Source: Prochlorococcus sp. MIT 1223
GTDB lineage: Bacteria; Cyanobacteriota; Cyanobacteriia; PCC-6307; Cyanobiaceae
Assembly (NCBI RefSeq): GCF_034092465.1
Contig: NZ_CP139303.1
Span: 834,865 to 898,864, forward strand
Direction of reading: 5' to 3'
Length of the DNA: 64,000 bases
The notes under the pieces are model-generated. The model saw only the letters and a program-made list of their open reading frames with translations, was not told the DNA's origin and searched no databases. This document shows, in pieces, positions 30,905-40,124 of this stretch (positions are counted from its first letter, which is position 1; every line of letters starts with the position of its first letter). The position numbers were made by a program, and so were the translations under genes.

Positions 30905-31372
30905 TTAAGCCAAAGCATTAATTAAATGGTCCAAAAGAGACTTGAATTCTGCAACAGCTTGTCTACCCATATAATCAGAAAGATTTTGCTTATCCCGAAT
31001 AAAAGTAAATGCTTCAATATAAGCAACTGTAGGAAGGAGTTGTATTCTTATTACTTCCCTCATCCCAGCAATTCCCCATTCATCAAGAGGACCAGTTCCA
31101 CCCGTAACAAGACAATAATTAATCAATCGGAGATAATGGTGAATATCTCTAGTACATTTATCTTTATTAGAAAGTTGATAGGCAGCAGATTCATACACTG
31201 CATCAACAGCTTCATTAGCAAGCCTATCTATTGAATTCGCAAGTTTTTCCGCTGCTTCTATTCTTGCTCTTGCTCTATCCAGAGAGCCTTTAACCGATTC
31301 AAGATCACTAATGCTAGGAAATCTTCCAGCAGCATCTGCGGCAGATAAAACTGTTGTCACAGCTGATTTCAT
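30905..31372 (-). CDS. cpeA: Phycoerythrin alpha subunit, shortened
   Basis: A light-harvesting bilin apoprotein of 155 residues, where typical CpeA has 164. The start MKSAVTTVLSAADAAGRFPS and the DKCTRDIHHYLRLINYCLV and GGTGPLDEWGIAG blocks are diagnostic. Cys73 in KCTRD is the equivalent of attachment site Cys82. A deletion of about nine residues lies just before it. The second usual site, Cys139 in the RNRGC motif, is lost: the region reads IRDKQNLSDYM. Second gene of cpeB-cpeA-cpeZ, 60 bases after cpeB. A single bilin per alpha subunit is expected. Confidence 0.95.
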   Translation of the reverse strand: MKSAVTTVLSAADAAGRFPSISDLESVKGSLDRARARIEAAEKLANSIDRLANEAVDAVYESAAYQLSNKDKCTRDIHHYLRLINYCLVTGGTGPLDEWGIAGMREVIRIQLLPTVAYIEAFTFIRDKQNLSDYMGRQAVAEFKSLLDHLINALA

Positions 31373-31432
31373 GAGATAAGCCTCGATTGAAAAAGATAAT
31401 TTCGAAGAAAGAGAAGGTAGGGATGAAAAAAC

Positions 31433-32212
<780 letters not shown>

Positions 32213-32434
32213 ATGCCTGAACCGACACTAGAAGAATTGACAGAATCCATTCAATCCTTAAAAACTTATAGAGACAGACTTCGAAATGAACTGATCTCGA
32301 TCTCTAACAAACTCAGGATCCCATCAAAAAGCATCAATTTTTCTATAGATAATCACACTGAATTAAATAAAGTTGAGGATATGCTAAAGAAGCTAATAGA
32401 ACAAAGGTCAAATCAGATTAATCAAAATAAATGA
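32213..32434 (+). CDS. Small coiled-coil hypothetical protein
   Basis: A 73-residue ORF of unknown function. It is strongly helical and charged: LEELTESIQSLKTYRDRLRNEL at the start and LNKVEDMLKKLIEQR near the end, with heptad-like leucines, joined by a short middle segment. No membrane span and no known motif. ATG start at 32213. It is divergent from cpeB and 117 bases before the helicase gene. The well-behaved coiled-coil pattern supports a real protein. Confidence 0.65.
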   Translation: MPEPTLEELTESIQSLKTYRDRLRNELISISNKLRIPSKSINFSIDNHTELNKVEDMLKKLIEQRSNQINQNK

Positions 32435-32551
32435 AAAATACATTCATTTAAATCAACTTTAAGTACTATTCGACTATCAATCCAATAAAAAACGATTGAT
32501 TAGTTATTTAAAATGGTCAACAATTTTAATTTCTAACGATTCTAATTTTCC

Positions 32552-34963
32552 ATGAATGAAAAAAAGAAAAACTTTCTAAGTGGTTTAAATAATGAACAAA
32601 CCTTAGCAGTAGATCATTTTTCAGGTCCTTTATTAGTAGTTGCTGGAGCAGGAAGTGGTAAAACAAGAGCTTTAACTCACCGCATAGCGCATTTAATATC
32701 TGAATATAATGTAGACCCTTCGGAAATTCTAGCTGTAACTTTTACTAATAAAGCAGCTAGAGAAATGAAAGATAGATTGGAATTATTATTGGCAAAAAGG
32801 CTTTCAGAAAATCAATTTGCTCAACCTTGGAATACCTTACAAGTTGCTGAACAACGTCAATTACGTAATCGTATATATCAAGAGATAACAAAAGAATTAT
32901 GGATAGGAACATTCCATTCTCTATTTGCAAGACTTTTGAGATTTGATATTGATAAATTTGTAGATCTAGGAGGATTGAAATGGACTAGACAATTTTCAAT
33001 TTATGATGAATCTGATGCACAAGGCCTTGTTAAAGAAATAATTACACAAGACTTGAAGTTAGATCCTAAAAGATTTGAGCCAAAGAAAATTCGGTGGGCT
33101 ATAAGCAATGCAAAAAATCAAGGTATTTTACCTAATCAATACGAAAAACAAGCTGAAGGACAAAGAGGAAAAATAACAGCAGAAGCTTATCAACTCTATA
33201 GAAAAGCATTAGCTGCAAATAATGCACTTGACTTTGACGATCTTCTCCTACTTCCAGTAGAGTTATTAAAGCAAAATAAGTCAATCAGAAGCTACTGGCA
33301 TCAAAGATTTAAGCATATTCTTGTTGATGAGTACCAAGATACAAACTGGACACAATATGAATTAATTAAACTCTTAGCAACAAATGGAGTCGAACCTAAT
33401 TTATTTAAAGAGTGGACTAATCGATCAGTATTTGTTGTAGGCGATGCAGATCAAAGTATTTATAGTTTTAGAGCCGCAGACTTTCGAATCTTAATGGGTT
33501 TTCAAGATGACTTTGGAGACAAGAGTAAAGATAATGTGTCTTCGACAATTGTTAAGCTTGAAGATAACTATAGATCTACTTCCACAATTCTGGAAGCGGC
33601 AAATTCATTAATTGCCAATAACAAAGAAAGATTGGAAAAGGTTTTAAAAGCCACTCGAGGAGAAGGAGAGTTAATAAAGCTTACTGAATGCGATGATGAG
33701 ATATCAGAAGCGGAAGCGATCGTTCATAGACTTAGGCTTCTTAATGCCTCTAACTCAGAATTAAATTGGGGGCAGATGGCAGTTCTTTATAGGACGAATG
33801 CGCAATCAAGATCAATTGAGGAATCTTTAGTTAGATGGAGTATTCCTTATATAGTCGTAGGGGGTCTTCGTTTTTATGACCGCAGAGAAATTAAAGATGT
33901 TCTCGCTTATTTAAAATTATTGATAAACCCTGCAGACAGTGTAAGCCTTTTAAGAATTATGAATGTCCCCAAGCGTGGAGTTGGCAAGACAACTGTTCAA
34001 AGACTTACTGATGCAGCTAATCAATTAGCAATTCCAATTTGGGATCTTTTGAATGATGGAGAAGCAATACGATCATTAGGGGGAAGATCTGCAAAGGGGC
34101 TATTACAATTTAGTGAGTTAATAAATAGTCTAAGAAATGAAGTAAATATTTCTCCTCCCTCTCAATTAATACAACTTGTTCTCGAGAAAAGTGGTTATTT
34201 AAGCGAATTAATTGCAACTGCAACTGATGAAGCAGAAGAGAGACGAAGAAACCTTCAAGAACTTGTCAATGCAGCACTGCAGTATCAGGAAGAAAATGAG
34301 ACCGCTACTTTAGAAGGATTTTTAGCTAGTGCAGCATTAGCAAGTGATGCAGACAAAAAAGAGTCGACTAATAATCAAGTTACCTTAATGACATTGCATA
34401 GCAGTAAAGGCTTAGAATTCCCAGTTGTTTGCTTGGTAGGAATGGAACAAGGATTATTCCCTAGTTATAGGTCACTTGATGACCCTTCATCACTAGAAGA
34501 AGAACGACGACTGTGCTACGTAGGTATTACTAGAGCGAAAGAAAGATTATTTTTATTTCATGCAAATGAACGAAGGACATGGGGAGGCATTCGAGAACCT
34601 GCTATCCCTTCATTATTCTTATCAGAACTTCCTAGAGATTTAATAGAAGGAGACATTCCTCTTACAGGAGGAACCGCACTAAGAAGAGATAAGCATTTAG
34701 AACGTCTAACACGTATTGACCGAGAAGAAAAACTGTCTCAATCGCAGAGTTATCCGAAAAATGCAGTTCGACGAAGATATAGTGGCCCTTCCCCTGAGAA
34801 AGCTTGGAAAATAGGAGATAAAGTAATTCATAACTCATTTGGAATTGGAGAAATAACTCATATTTTTGGCTCCGGGGAAAAAATCTCTTTAGCTATCAAA
34901 TTCCAAGGACTAGGTGCAAAGATTCTTGACCCAAGGCTGGCTCCTATACAATTAGTCGAATAA
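32552..34963 (+). CDS. pcrA: UvrD/PcrA-family DNA helicase
   Basis: Superfamily 1 3'-5' helicase used in nucleotide excision repair and replication restart. The 803-residue protein has Q-motif LNNEQTLAVDH, Walker A GAGSGKTRALTHRI (about 33), Walker B VDEYQDTNW (about 259), motif III GDADQSIYSFRAAD (about 300), and later MTLHSSKGLEFPVV and YVGITRAKERL. A PcrA-type C-terminal Tudor-like segment is recognisable in WKIGDKVIHNSFGIGEI. UvrD, PcrA and Rep are not separable from sequence alone here. Confidence 0.95.
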   Translation: MNEKKKNFLSGLNNEQTLAVDHFSGPLLVVAGAGSGKTRALTHRIAHLISEYNVDPSEILAVTFTNKAAREMKDRLELLLAKRLSENQFAQPWNTLQVAEQRQLRNRIYQEITKELWIGTFHSLFARLLRFDIDKFVDLGGLKWTRQFSIYDESDAQGLVKEIITQDLKLDPKRFEPKKIRWAISNAKNQGILPNQYEKQAEGQRGKITAEAYQLYRKALAANNALDFDDLLLLPVELLKQNKSIRSYWHQRFKHILVDEYQDTNWTQYELIKLLATNGVEPNLFKEWTNRSVFVVGDADQSIYSFRAADFRILMGFQDDFGDKSKDNVSSTIVKLEDNYRSTSTILEAANSLIANNKERLEKVLKATRGEGELIKLTECDDEISEAEAIVHRLRLLNASNSELNWGQMAVLYRTNAQSRSIEESLVRWSIPYIVVGGLRFYDRREIKDVLAYLKLLINPADSVSLLRIMNVPKRGVGKTTVQRLTDAANQLAIPIWDLLNDGEAIRSLGGRSAKGLLQFSELINSLRNEVNISPPSQLIQLVLEKSGYLSELIATATDEAEERRRNLQELVNAALQYQEENETATLEGFLASAALASDADKKESTNNQVTLMTLHSSKGLEFPVVCLVGMEQGLFPSYRSLDDPSSLEEERRLCYVGITRAKERLFLFHANERRTWGGIREPAIPSLFLSELPRDLIEGDIPLTGGTALRRDKHLERLTRIDREEKLSQSQSYPKNAVRRRYSGPSPEKAWKIGDKVIHNSFGIGEITHIFGSGEKISLAIKFQGLGAKILDPRLAPIQLVE

Positions 34964-35022
34964 ATATGATACTTGTTTTCTTCTATACATCTAATAATTT
35001 TCCGTAAGAATAAATCCAGAGA

Positions 35023-36264
35023 ATGGAGGAGTTTATCTTAGATACAAAGGAATTATGTCTTCCAAGAAATCTATTGGAGACAATTAAGCTTGCCGCGAGA
35101 AGAGCAGGAATCAAGCGAATTGCTTTAACAGGAGGAGTTATAAGAGATCATCTACTTCATTTCTACTTCAAACATCCAATATCTATGCCAAAAGATTTGG
35201 ACCTCATCATTGAAGGTGAACCATTTATACTTGCCAAAGTGCTTGAGCAAGAGATTGGTACGGAGAGGGTAGAGATAGTTCGAGAAAATAAACTTTTTCA
35301 AACTATCGAAATGAAGATTGACGATTTCCCTGTGGATGTGGCCAGTGCAAGAGAAGATCAATATCTTTTATCAGCAGAGAACCCAAAGACAATTTCAACG
35401 ACAATAGAAAAAGATCTTAGAAGACGTGATTTCACACTCAATGCTATAGCACTAGAACTTACAAGTAATACTTTAATAGACCTACATAATGGTAGGGATT
35501 CAATCAAAAAACGTCACTTAGAATTAATTCATCCTAAAAGTATTGAAGATGACCCTACTCGCATAATCAGAGCCGCAAGATATGCATCAAGACTTGATTT
35601 AAGGCTGTCACCTAAAAGCCTTTATCAAGTTCAGTCTACACTTGATAAGTGGCCATGGCACTGGAAACCAGATGATACTAGTGAAGCAGCTCCGGCTGCT
35701 TTAAGTACTAGGCTTCGAATGGAACTTGAACTCTTATTTTCTCAAGAACCTTTTAAGAAAGCAATTCAATATTTACAAAACTGGGGGGCATTAATTCTAT
35801 TAGATAACCAACTGCAATCAGATTCAACTTGGAGTGAGAGATTGGATTTGGCATTGAAATTTGAGATAAGTCCTTTAATAGCATTTATTGCTAGCGCTTC
35901 AAATCCAATACAGTTAGCAAAAAGATTACAATTGGCTCAACGAAAACAAAAGATCCTTGTCGAGAGTATTGCTATTCAAGAATTCTTTAATGAAATCCAT
36001 GAGAAACAAACATATATAAATTGGTTGCCCTCTGATTGGTGCGAAGCAATTGAAAAAAATAAATGGGATAAAGATAGTATCGCAATTGCAATATGTCTCA
36101 ACCACCCTCTCCGGGAACCTTTGTATAAATGGATTAAGAGTTGGCGATTAGAGAAATCACCTATAAGCGCAAATGAATTAATAACACAAGGATGGGCTCC
36201 TGGTCCATCCTTAAAAGCGGAACTTAAACGACTTAGGAAGGAGAAATTAGATGGAATGAACTGA
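35023..36264 (+). CDS. tRNA nucleotidyltransferase / poly(A) polymerase family
   Basis: Class II nucleotidyltransferase, 413 residues, likely adding the CCA end to tRNAs; no tRNA seen here encodes CCA. The catalytic region shows TGGVIRDHLL (about 38-47), metal-binding DLDLIIEG (about 59), DVASARED and the RRRDFTLNAIAL motif (about 138). Some members are A-adding or poly(A) polymerases, which this sequence does not exclude. Its last 18 bases overlap the convergent SelD-fusion gene. Confidence 0.85.
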   Translation: MEEFILDTKELCLPRNLLETIKLAARRAGIKRIALTGGVIRDHLLHFYFKHPISMPKDLDLIIEGEPFILAKVLEQEIGTERVEIVRENKLFQTIEMKIDDFPVDVASAREDQYLLSAENPKTISTTIEKDLRRRDFTLNAIALELTSNTLIDLHNGRDSIKKRHLELIHPKSIEDDPTRIIRAARYASRLDLRLSPKSLYQVQSTLDKWPWHWKPDDTSEAAPAALSTRLRMELELLFSQEPFKKAIQYLQNWGALILLDNQLQSDSTWSERLDLALKFEISPLIAFIASASNPIQLAKRLQLAQRKQKILVESIAIQEFFNEIHEKQTYINWLPSDWCEAIEKNKWDKDSIAIAICLNHPLREPLYKWIKSWRLEKSPISANELITQGWAPGPSLKAELKRLRKEKLDGMN

Positions 36265-38439
36265 ACCAATCTTTATCCATGCACCTTCATCTATTAATTC
36301 ATCAGCTATAGATGAAGAGCATGCCAAGCACAAGGGGCCACAAGTTTGAGGATCCACAATTAATTCCATTATCTGCTGATGATGTTTACTCTCCAAAGGA
36401 ATATTTCCAAGATCCCACTCAAACCAAGACCCCATATTCCCTTTAGGTTCAAATAGACGCCAAAATCTACGATTAGCAGAAGCGAATGTACTCCTATGAC
36501 CTGCTGCTAAAAGTCTTAATACTCCTGGGAAAGAAGGAATAGCTTCTGCCATCAAAATAATCTTTAATGGTGTTAATTCATTCTCAAGAAGCTTTGAATT
36601 ACTTGACGAAAGCATTTCCCACAAATGTCCTAGCAATCCAAAGCCAGTGATATCCGTACAGGCATGAAAAGCATCTGAGTTACATTGTTGAGATTGCTTA
36701 TTAAAAAGATTTAACAAAAGGGAATGCTGGCTCAAGTTCATCTGTGCAATTGCGAAATCCAAATCACTTGGATCAACAGCTCCTTGCATCGATGCAGCAA
36801 AAATGACTCCACTACCTAAAGATCGACTTAGTAAAATAACGTCTCCTTCTTGAAGACCATTTTTGTTCCAAGCTTTATTTTCACTACTAATTAAACCATT
36901 AACACTTAAAGATATTTGTATTGCATTAGCAATTATTCCAGGGGTTTGACTTCTTGATTCAAGAGTATGTCCTCCTATAATTCGAGCATCTTGTGGTTCT
37001 AATGCAGATCTAATACCTCCTAAGACTTGCACTAATAGCTCTTTTTGGACCCCATCTGGAACAGCCGGCAAAGTTACAATAGGCTGAGCAGAAATAACAA
37101 CTCCTCCTGTTGCCCAAATATCTGAACATGCATGCAGTGCTGTAAGTCTTGCATTCAGCCAAGGGTCACTTATAAGAGAAGGGAAACCATCAACGCTTTG
37201 AATTAAATTTTCACCCGAAGAAGATTTAAAAACAAGTGCCGCATCTTCTGAATTATTTTCTAGTCCATTAACGTTACTCTCCTTCAAAGCTTCTCGTAAC
37301 GGCTCTGAAGCAAGTTTTGCGGCGCAACCTCTGCAAAGTTTTTTTTCATCGTCATTTTGTGAATGACTCGCCATCATTGAAATATCATCAAACATCCTCA
37401 TAAATCTTCGATCTATAAATTTCTTCCAGAACCAAATCCAAGGGTGAGGGCCTATAAGCTTCTCGCCCCAAAACGCCCAAGCTAAATCAACCTCTGGCTT
37501 AAAAGGGCCACCTACTATTTGAAGTGCTCTTTTTTGAGGTTTCCAAACAAGTAATTTTTTACCTTCAGTTTGTCTCTCAATGTTTCTCGCCAACTTACTT
37601 GCTGCCCGAACCGCCCATACACCAGAAGGAGGTCGAGGTGATTCTTTAAGTACACCGCAATCGCCAACAGCGAAAACATACGGATAAAGAGTTGATTGAA
37701 AAGTTGCCAATGTAGATATACGACCTGATACTTCTAAAGGCAGTCCACTATTTTTAATCCACTCCGGAGGCTGGTTTCCTGTACACAAAAGGGCCGGTCC
37801 ACTAATAGGAACATCTCTCTCCACAAGAGAAATCCTTTCTGAGATAAGAACATTTTTGATCTTTTCACTTAACTTCTTAGAAGTAAATTGCAATTGCAAA
37901 GGGCGCTCAGGCCATCTTTTTCTCAAAGCAAAAGCTATTTCTAAACCAGCGAATCCTGCACCAATTACTGAAAATGTTTTTTCTTTGCTAGCAGAGGATC
38001 TGATATCTTCACTCTTTATAAAATCCAATGCTTTATTAAATGGCTTGATTGGGATAGCCAATGCTTCTGAATTTAAGCTTTGATTAAATTTACTGGTATT
38101 TGTACTAGAGCCAAAATCAAGGCTAATTCTTGAAAAATTAAGATTTGGCCTATGTTTCAGAAATAAAGTTTTTTCTTTTGCATTCAATCCCAAAATCTCA
38201 TCAATTACTAAAACAACTTCTGCTCTATCAGCTAATACTCGTAAATCAATCTGTGCATCGTTCCAACAATATTCTCTAGCAATAACTCCAGGAAACATTC
38301 CCGAGTAAATAGTTGTACTGTTCCTATTAACTAGAGTGATTAAACCTTTTGGTCTGAACTGGGAATTTGCCGCCCATCGCATCAACATCAAAGCATGAGA
38401 ATGGCCTCCACCAGCAAGAACAAGATGATCAAACAACAT
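36247..38439 (-). CDS. Pyridine nucleotide-disulphide oxidoreductase/SelD fusion
   Basis: A 730-residue two-domain protein. Residues 1 to about 360 form an NDH-2-like FAD oxidoreductase with LVLAGGGHSHALML at the start and the second dinucleotide fold GAGFAGLEIAFALRKRW near 160. Residues about 365-730 match selenophosphate synthetase: CRGCAAKL with Cys in the catalytic Sec/Cys position, LTALHACSDIWATGG, GGHTLES and TDITGFGLLGHLWEM. This fusion is known in picocyanobacteria. SelD would feed 2-selenouridine tRNA modification, since these organisms lack selenoproteins as far as I know. Divergent from mtnP with 12 bases between starts. Confidence 0.9.
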   Translation of the reverse strand: MLFDHLVLAGGGHSHALMLMRWAANSQFRPKGLITLVNRNSTTIYSGMFPGVIAREYCWNDAQIDLRVLADRAEVVLVIDEILGLNAKEKTLFLKHRPNLNFSRISLDFGSSTNTSKFNQSLNSEALAIPIKPFNKALDFIKSEDIRSSASKEKTFSVIGAGFAGLEIAFALRKRWPERPLQLQFTSKKLSEKIKNVLISERISLVERDVPISGPALLCTGNQPPEWIKNSGLPLEVSGRISTLATFQSTLYPYVFAVGDCGVLKESPRPPSGVWAVRAASKLARNIERQTEGKKLLVWKPQKRALQIVGGPFKPEVDLAWAFWGEKLIGPHPWIWFWKKFIDRRFMRMFDDISMMASHSQNDDEKKLCRGCAAKLASEPLREALKESNVNGLENNSEDAALVFKSSSGENLIQSVDGFPSLISDPWLNARLTALHACSDIWATGGVVISAQPIVTLPAVPDGVQKELLVQVLGGIRSALEPQDARIIGGHTLESRSQTPGIIANAIQISLSVNGLISSENKAWNKNGLQEGDVILLSRSLGSGVIFAASMQGAVDPSDLDFAIAQMNLSQHSLLLNLFNKQSQQCNSDAFHACTDITGFGLLGHLWEMLSSSNSKLLENELTPLKIILMAEAIPSFPGVLRLLAAGHRSTFASANRRFWRLFEPKGNMGSWFEWDLGNIPLESKHHQQIMELIVDPQTCGPLCLACSSSIADELIDEGAWIKIGSVHSI

Positions 38440-38451
38440 TTTTCCAATTCA

Positions 38452-39372
38452 ATGAAAAATAATGAACCAAGTACTTTTTCTCTAGAGAAAGCGAGGCTGG
38501 GAGTATTAGGAGGGAGTGGACTTTATTCAATTGATTCAATTGAAGAAGTAAAGGAAATACATCTAGACACACCTTATGGCAAGCCCTCTGATGCCTTACG
38601 TATAGGGAAATTAGGCAAAATGGAAGTGGTTTTTCTGGCTCGTCATGGAAGAAATCACACAATTCAACCAACAGACATACCTTACCAAGCGAATATTTGG
38701 GCTTTGCGTTCATTAGGAGTGAGATGGATATTATCCCCTTCAGCAGTTGGTTCTCTTCAAGAGCAAATAAGGCCTCTAGACATGGTAATTCCTGACCAAT
38801 TTATCGATAGAACGCATCAAAGGCCCCTAACTTTTTTTAGCGAAGGCGTTGTGGCTCATGTAACAATGGCAGATCCATTTTGTCCAATACTTTCAAAGGT
38901 ACTTGCGGAAGAAGCAGAAAAAATTATTCCTGAAGGCAGGCAAATTCATCGTGGAGGCACTTATCTTGCAATGGAAGGGCCGGCATTCTCAACCAGAGCA
39001 GAATCTGAACTTTATAGAAGCTGGGGCTGTTCAGTTATTGGAATGACTAACCATACTGAAGCTCGCTTAGCGAGGGAAGCAGAAATTGCCTATGCATCCC
39101 TTTCCATGGCAACTGATTATGACTGCTGGAATCAAAATCATGAAAATGTAACAGTAGAAATGGTTATTGAAAATCTAAAAGCCAATGCATTTATTGGCAA
39201 AAAAATAGTTGCGGCCACTGCTCTCAAAATAGATCAGTTAAGACCGCGTAGTGCAGCTCATAGTGCTTTAAAAAGCGGTCTCTTGACAAATAAGGACATC
39301 GTGCCTGATTTGACAAGAGAAAAAATTGACATATTCACAAGCCCCTACTGGGGCTTGTTTTCTAAAAGTTAA
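38452..39372 (+). CDS. mtnP: S-methyl-5'-thioadenosine phosphorylase
   Basis: Cleaves methylthioadenosine with phosphate in purine and methionine salvage. Of the PNP/MTAP family: LGVLGGSGLYSID near residue 15, ARHGRNHTIQPTDIPYQANIWAL-like segment near 67, AMEGPAFSTRAESELYRSWG near 180, and GMTNHTEARLAREAE. ATG 38452 gives 306 residues and clears the SelD-fusion start; the longer frame from 38395 would overlap it. The last codons contain a terminator hairpin. Confidence 0.93.
   Translation: MKNNEPSTFSLEKARLGVLGGSGLYSIDSIEEVKEIHLDTPYGKPSDALRIGKLGKMEVVFLARHGRNHTIQPTDIPYQANIWALRSLGVRWILSPSAVGSLQEQIRPLDMVIPDQFIDRTHQRPLTFFSEGVVAHVTMADPFCPILSKVLAEEAEKIIPEGRQIHRGGTYLAMEGPAFSTRAESELYRSWGCSVIGMTNHTEARLAREAEIAYASLSMATDYDCWNQNHENVTVEMVIENLKANAFIGKKIVAATALKIDQLRPRSAAHSALKSGLLTNKDIVPDLTREKIDIFTSPYWGLFSKS
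39337..39361 (+). terminator. Terminator inside the 3' end of mtnP
   Basis: ACAAGCCCC-TACT-GGGGCTTGT forms a perfect nine-pair GC-rich hairpin followed by TTTTCT. It lies within the last dozen codons of mtnP (residues Ser-Pro-Tyr-Trp-Gly-Leu-Phe), before the stop at 39370-39372. The U-tract is only on the plus-strand side, so it acts for mtnP rather than psbJ. Confidence 0.75.
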
Positions 39373-39402
39373 TTATCAAAGCCAGTCGACTTTATTGATA
39401 AT

Positions 39403-39594
39403 TCAAGCCGAGCCTATACCTGTGTAGGAACCGTAGAAAAATATTCCTAAAACAAAAATAACGGCAATTCCCCCAGCAGTTGCTACTAGCCATAAAGGAA
39501 GAGCTCCTTCTGTCCAGCGCCTCTCCCAAGAAATAGCTGGACGTCCATCAGGGAGCCTATCCCCCAAACGTCCATCGGGTCCTTTGGTACTCAT
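39403..39594 (-). CDS. psbJ: Photosystem II protein J
   Basis: Single-span photosystem II subunit near cytochrome b559. The 63-residue protein has a polar N-terminus ([20 protein letters not shown]) and one membrane helix, then the conserved [14 protein letters not shown] end. Last gene of rubA-ycf48-psbE-psbL-psbJ. A possible weak stem TTATCAA...TTGATAA lies just past its stop at 39373-39401. Confidence 0.96.
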   Translation of the reverse strand: MSTKGPDGRLGDRLPDGRPAISWERRWTEGALPLWLVATAGGIAVIFVLGIFFYGSYTGIGSA

Positions 39595-39614
39595 GATTGA
39601 AAATTGGGATGAAT

Positions 39615-39734
39615 TTAGTTAAAGAAGTAGCTTGAAAAAAGAATTCCCATTACAAAAGTAAGAAGCAGTCCAAGATAAAGACTTGTTCTGTTCAACTCAA
39701 CAGGAAGTTTGTTTGGGTTGGGATTAACTTGCAT
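39615..39734 (-). CDS. psbL: Photosystem II protein L
   Basis: A 39-residue single-span subunit, required for electron flow on the photosystem II acceptor side. It begins [20 protein letters not shown] and ends SSYFFN, diagnostic of PsbL. It lies 20 bases upstream of psbJ. In the usual operon psbF stands directly before psbL; here psbE does, 34 bases away. Confidence 0.96.
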   Translation of the reverse strand: MQVNPNPNKLPVELNRTSLYLGLLLTFVMGILFSSYFFN

Positions 39735-39768
39735 GGATAATAAAATGATCACTCAATGGTGATGTTGT

Positions 39769-40017
39769 TTATTTCAGGCGCAAATCAAGTTGAGCCTTGG
39801 AGTCAAATCTTTGAGTAACAACAGGAGCCTTCGATTCAGATCCTTGAAAGTAAGTATCTGGTCTAGGAGTTCCAAATGCGTCATAGGCAAGGCCTGAAGA
39901 TACAAATAGAAAACCTGCTACGAAGATAGCGGGAAGAGCCACTGCATGGATAATCCAATAGCGGACACTTGTAATGATCTCAAAAAACGGGCGTTCCCCT
40001 GTGGAGCCGGCAGCCAT
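39769..40017 (-). CDS. psbE: Cytochrome b559 alpha subunit
   Basis: Haem-binding subunit of cytochrome b559 in photosystem II. ATG 40017 gives 82 residues starting [20 protein letters not shown]; a longer frame from TTG 40029 is unlikely. The haem-ligand His is in [14 protein letters not shown] near residue 23. The lumenal [10 protein letters not shown] motif and intact end QLDLRLK show that the gene is complete. Its beta partner psbF, needed for the second haem histidine, does not follow as expected. Confidence 0.97.
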   Translation of the reverse strand: MAAGSTGERPFFEIITSVRYWIIHAVALPAIFVAGFLFVSSGLAYDAFGTPRPDTYFQGSESKAPVVTQRFDSKAQLDLRLK

Positions 40018-40124
40018 AGCCTTACGCAAATCAGCTCATAGATCTTATCAAGGCTCGAACTGAACTAGGTAAATGCTTAATCAGGTGGTTACACAGCGTT
40101 GCGGAATTTATATATAAATTTTAT

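Noticed and set aside
38395-38451. Longer N-terminus for mtnP
   Set aside because: It would overlap the start of the divergent SelD-fusion gene, and the extra residues do not match the family; ATG 38452 fits.
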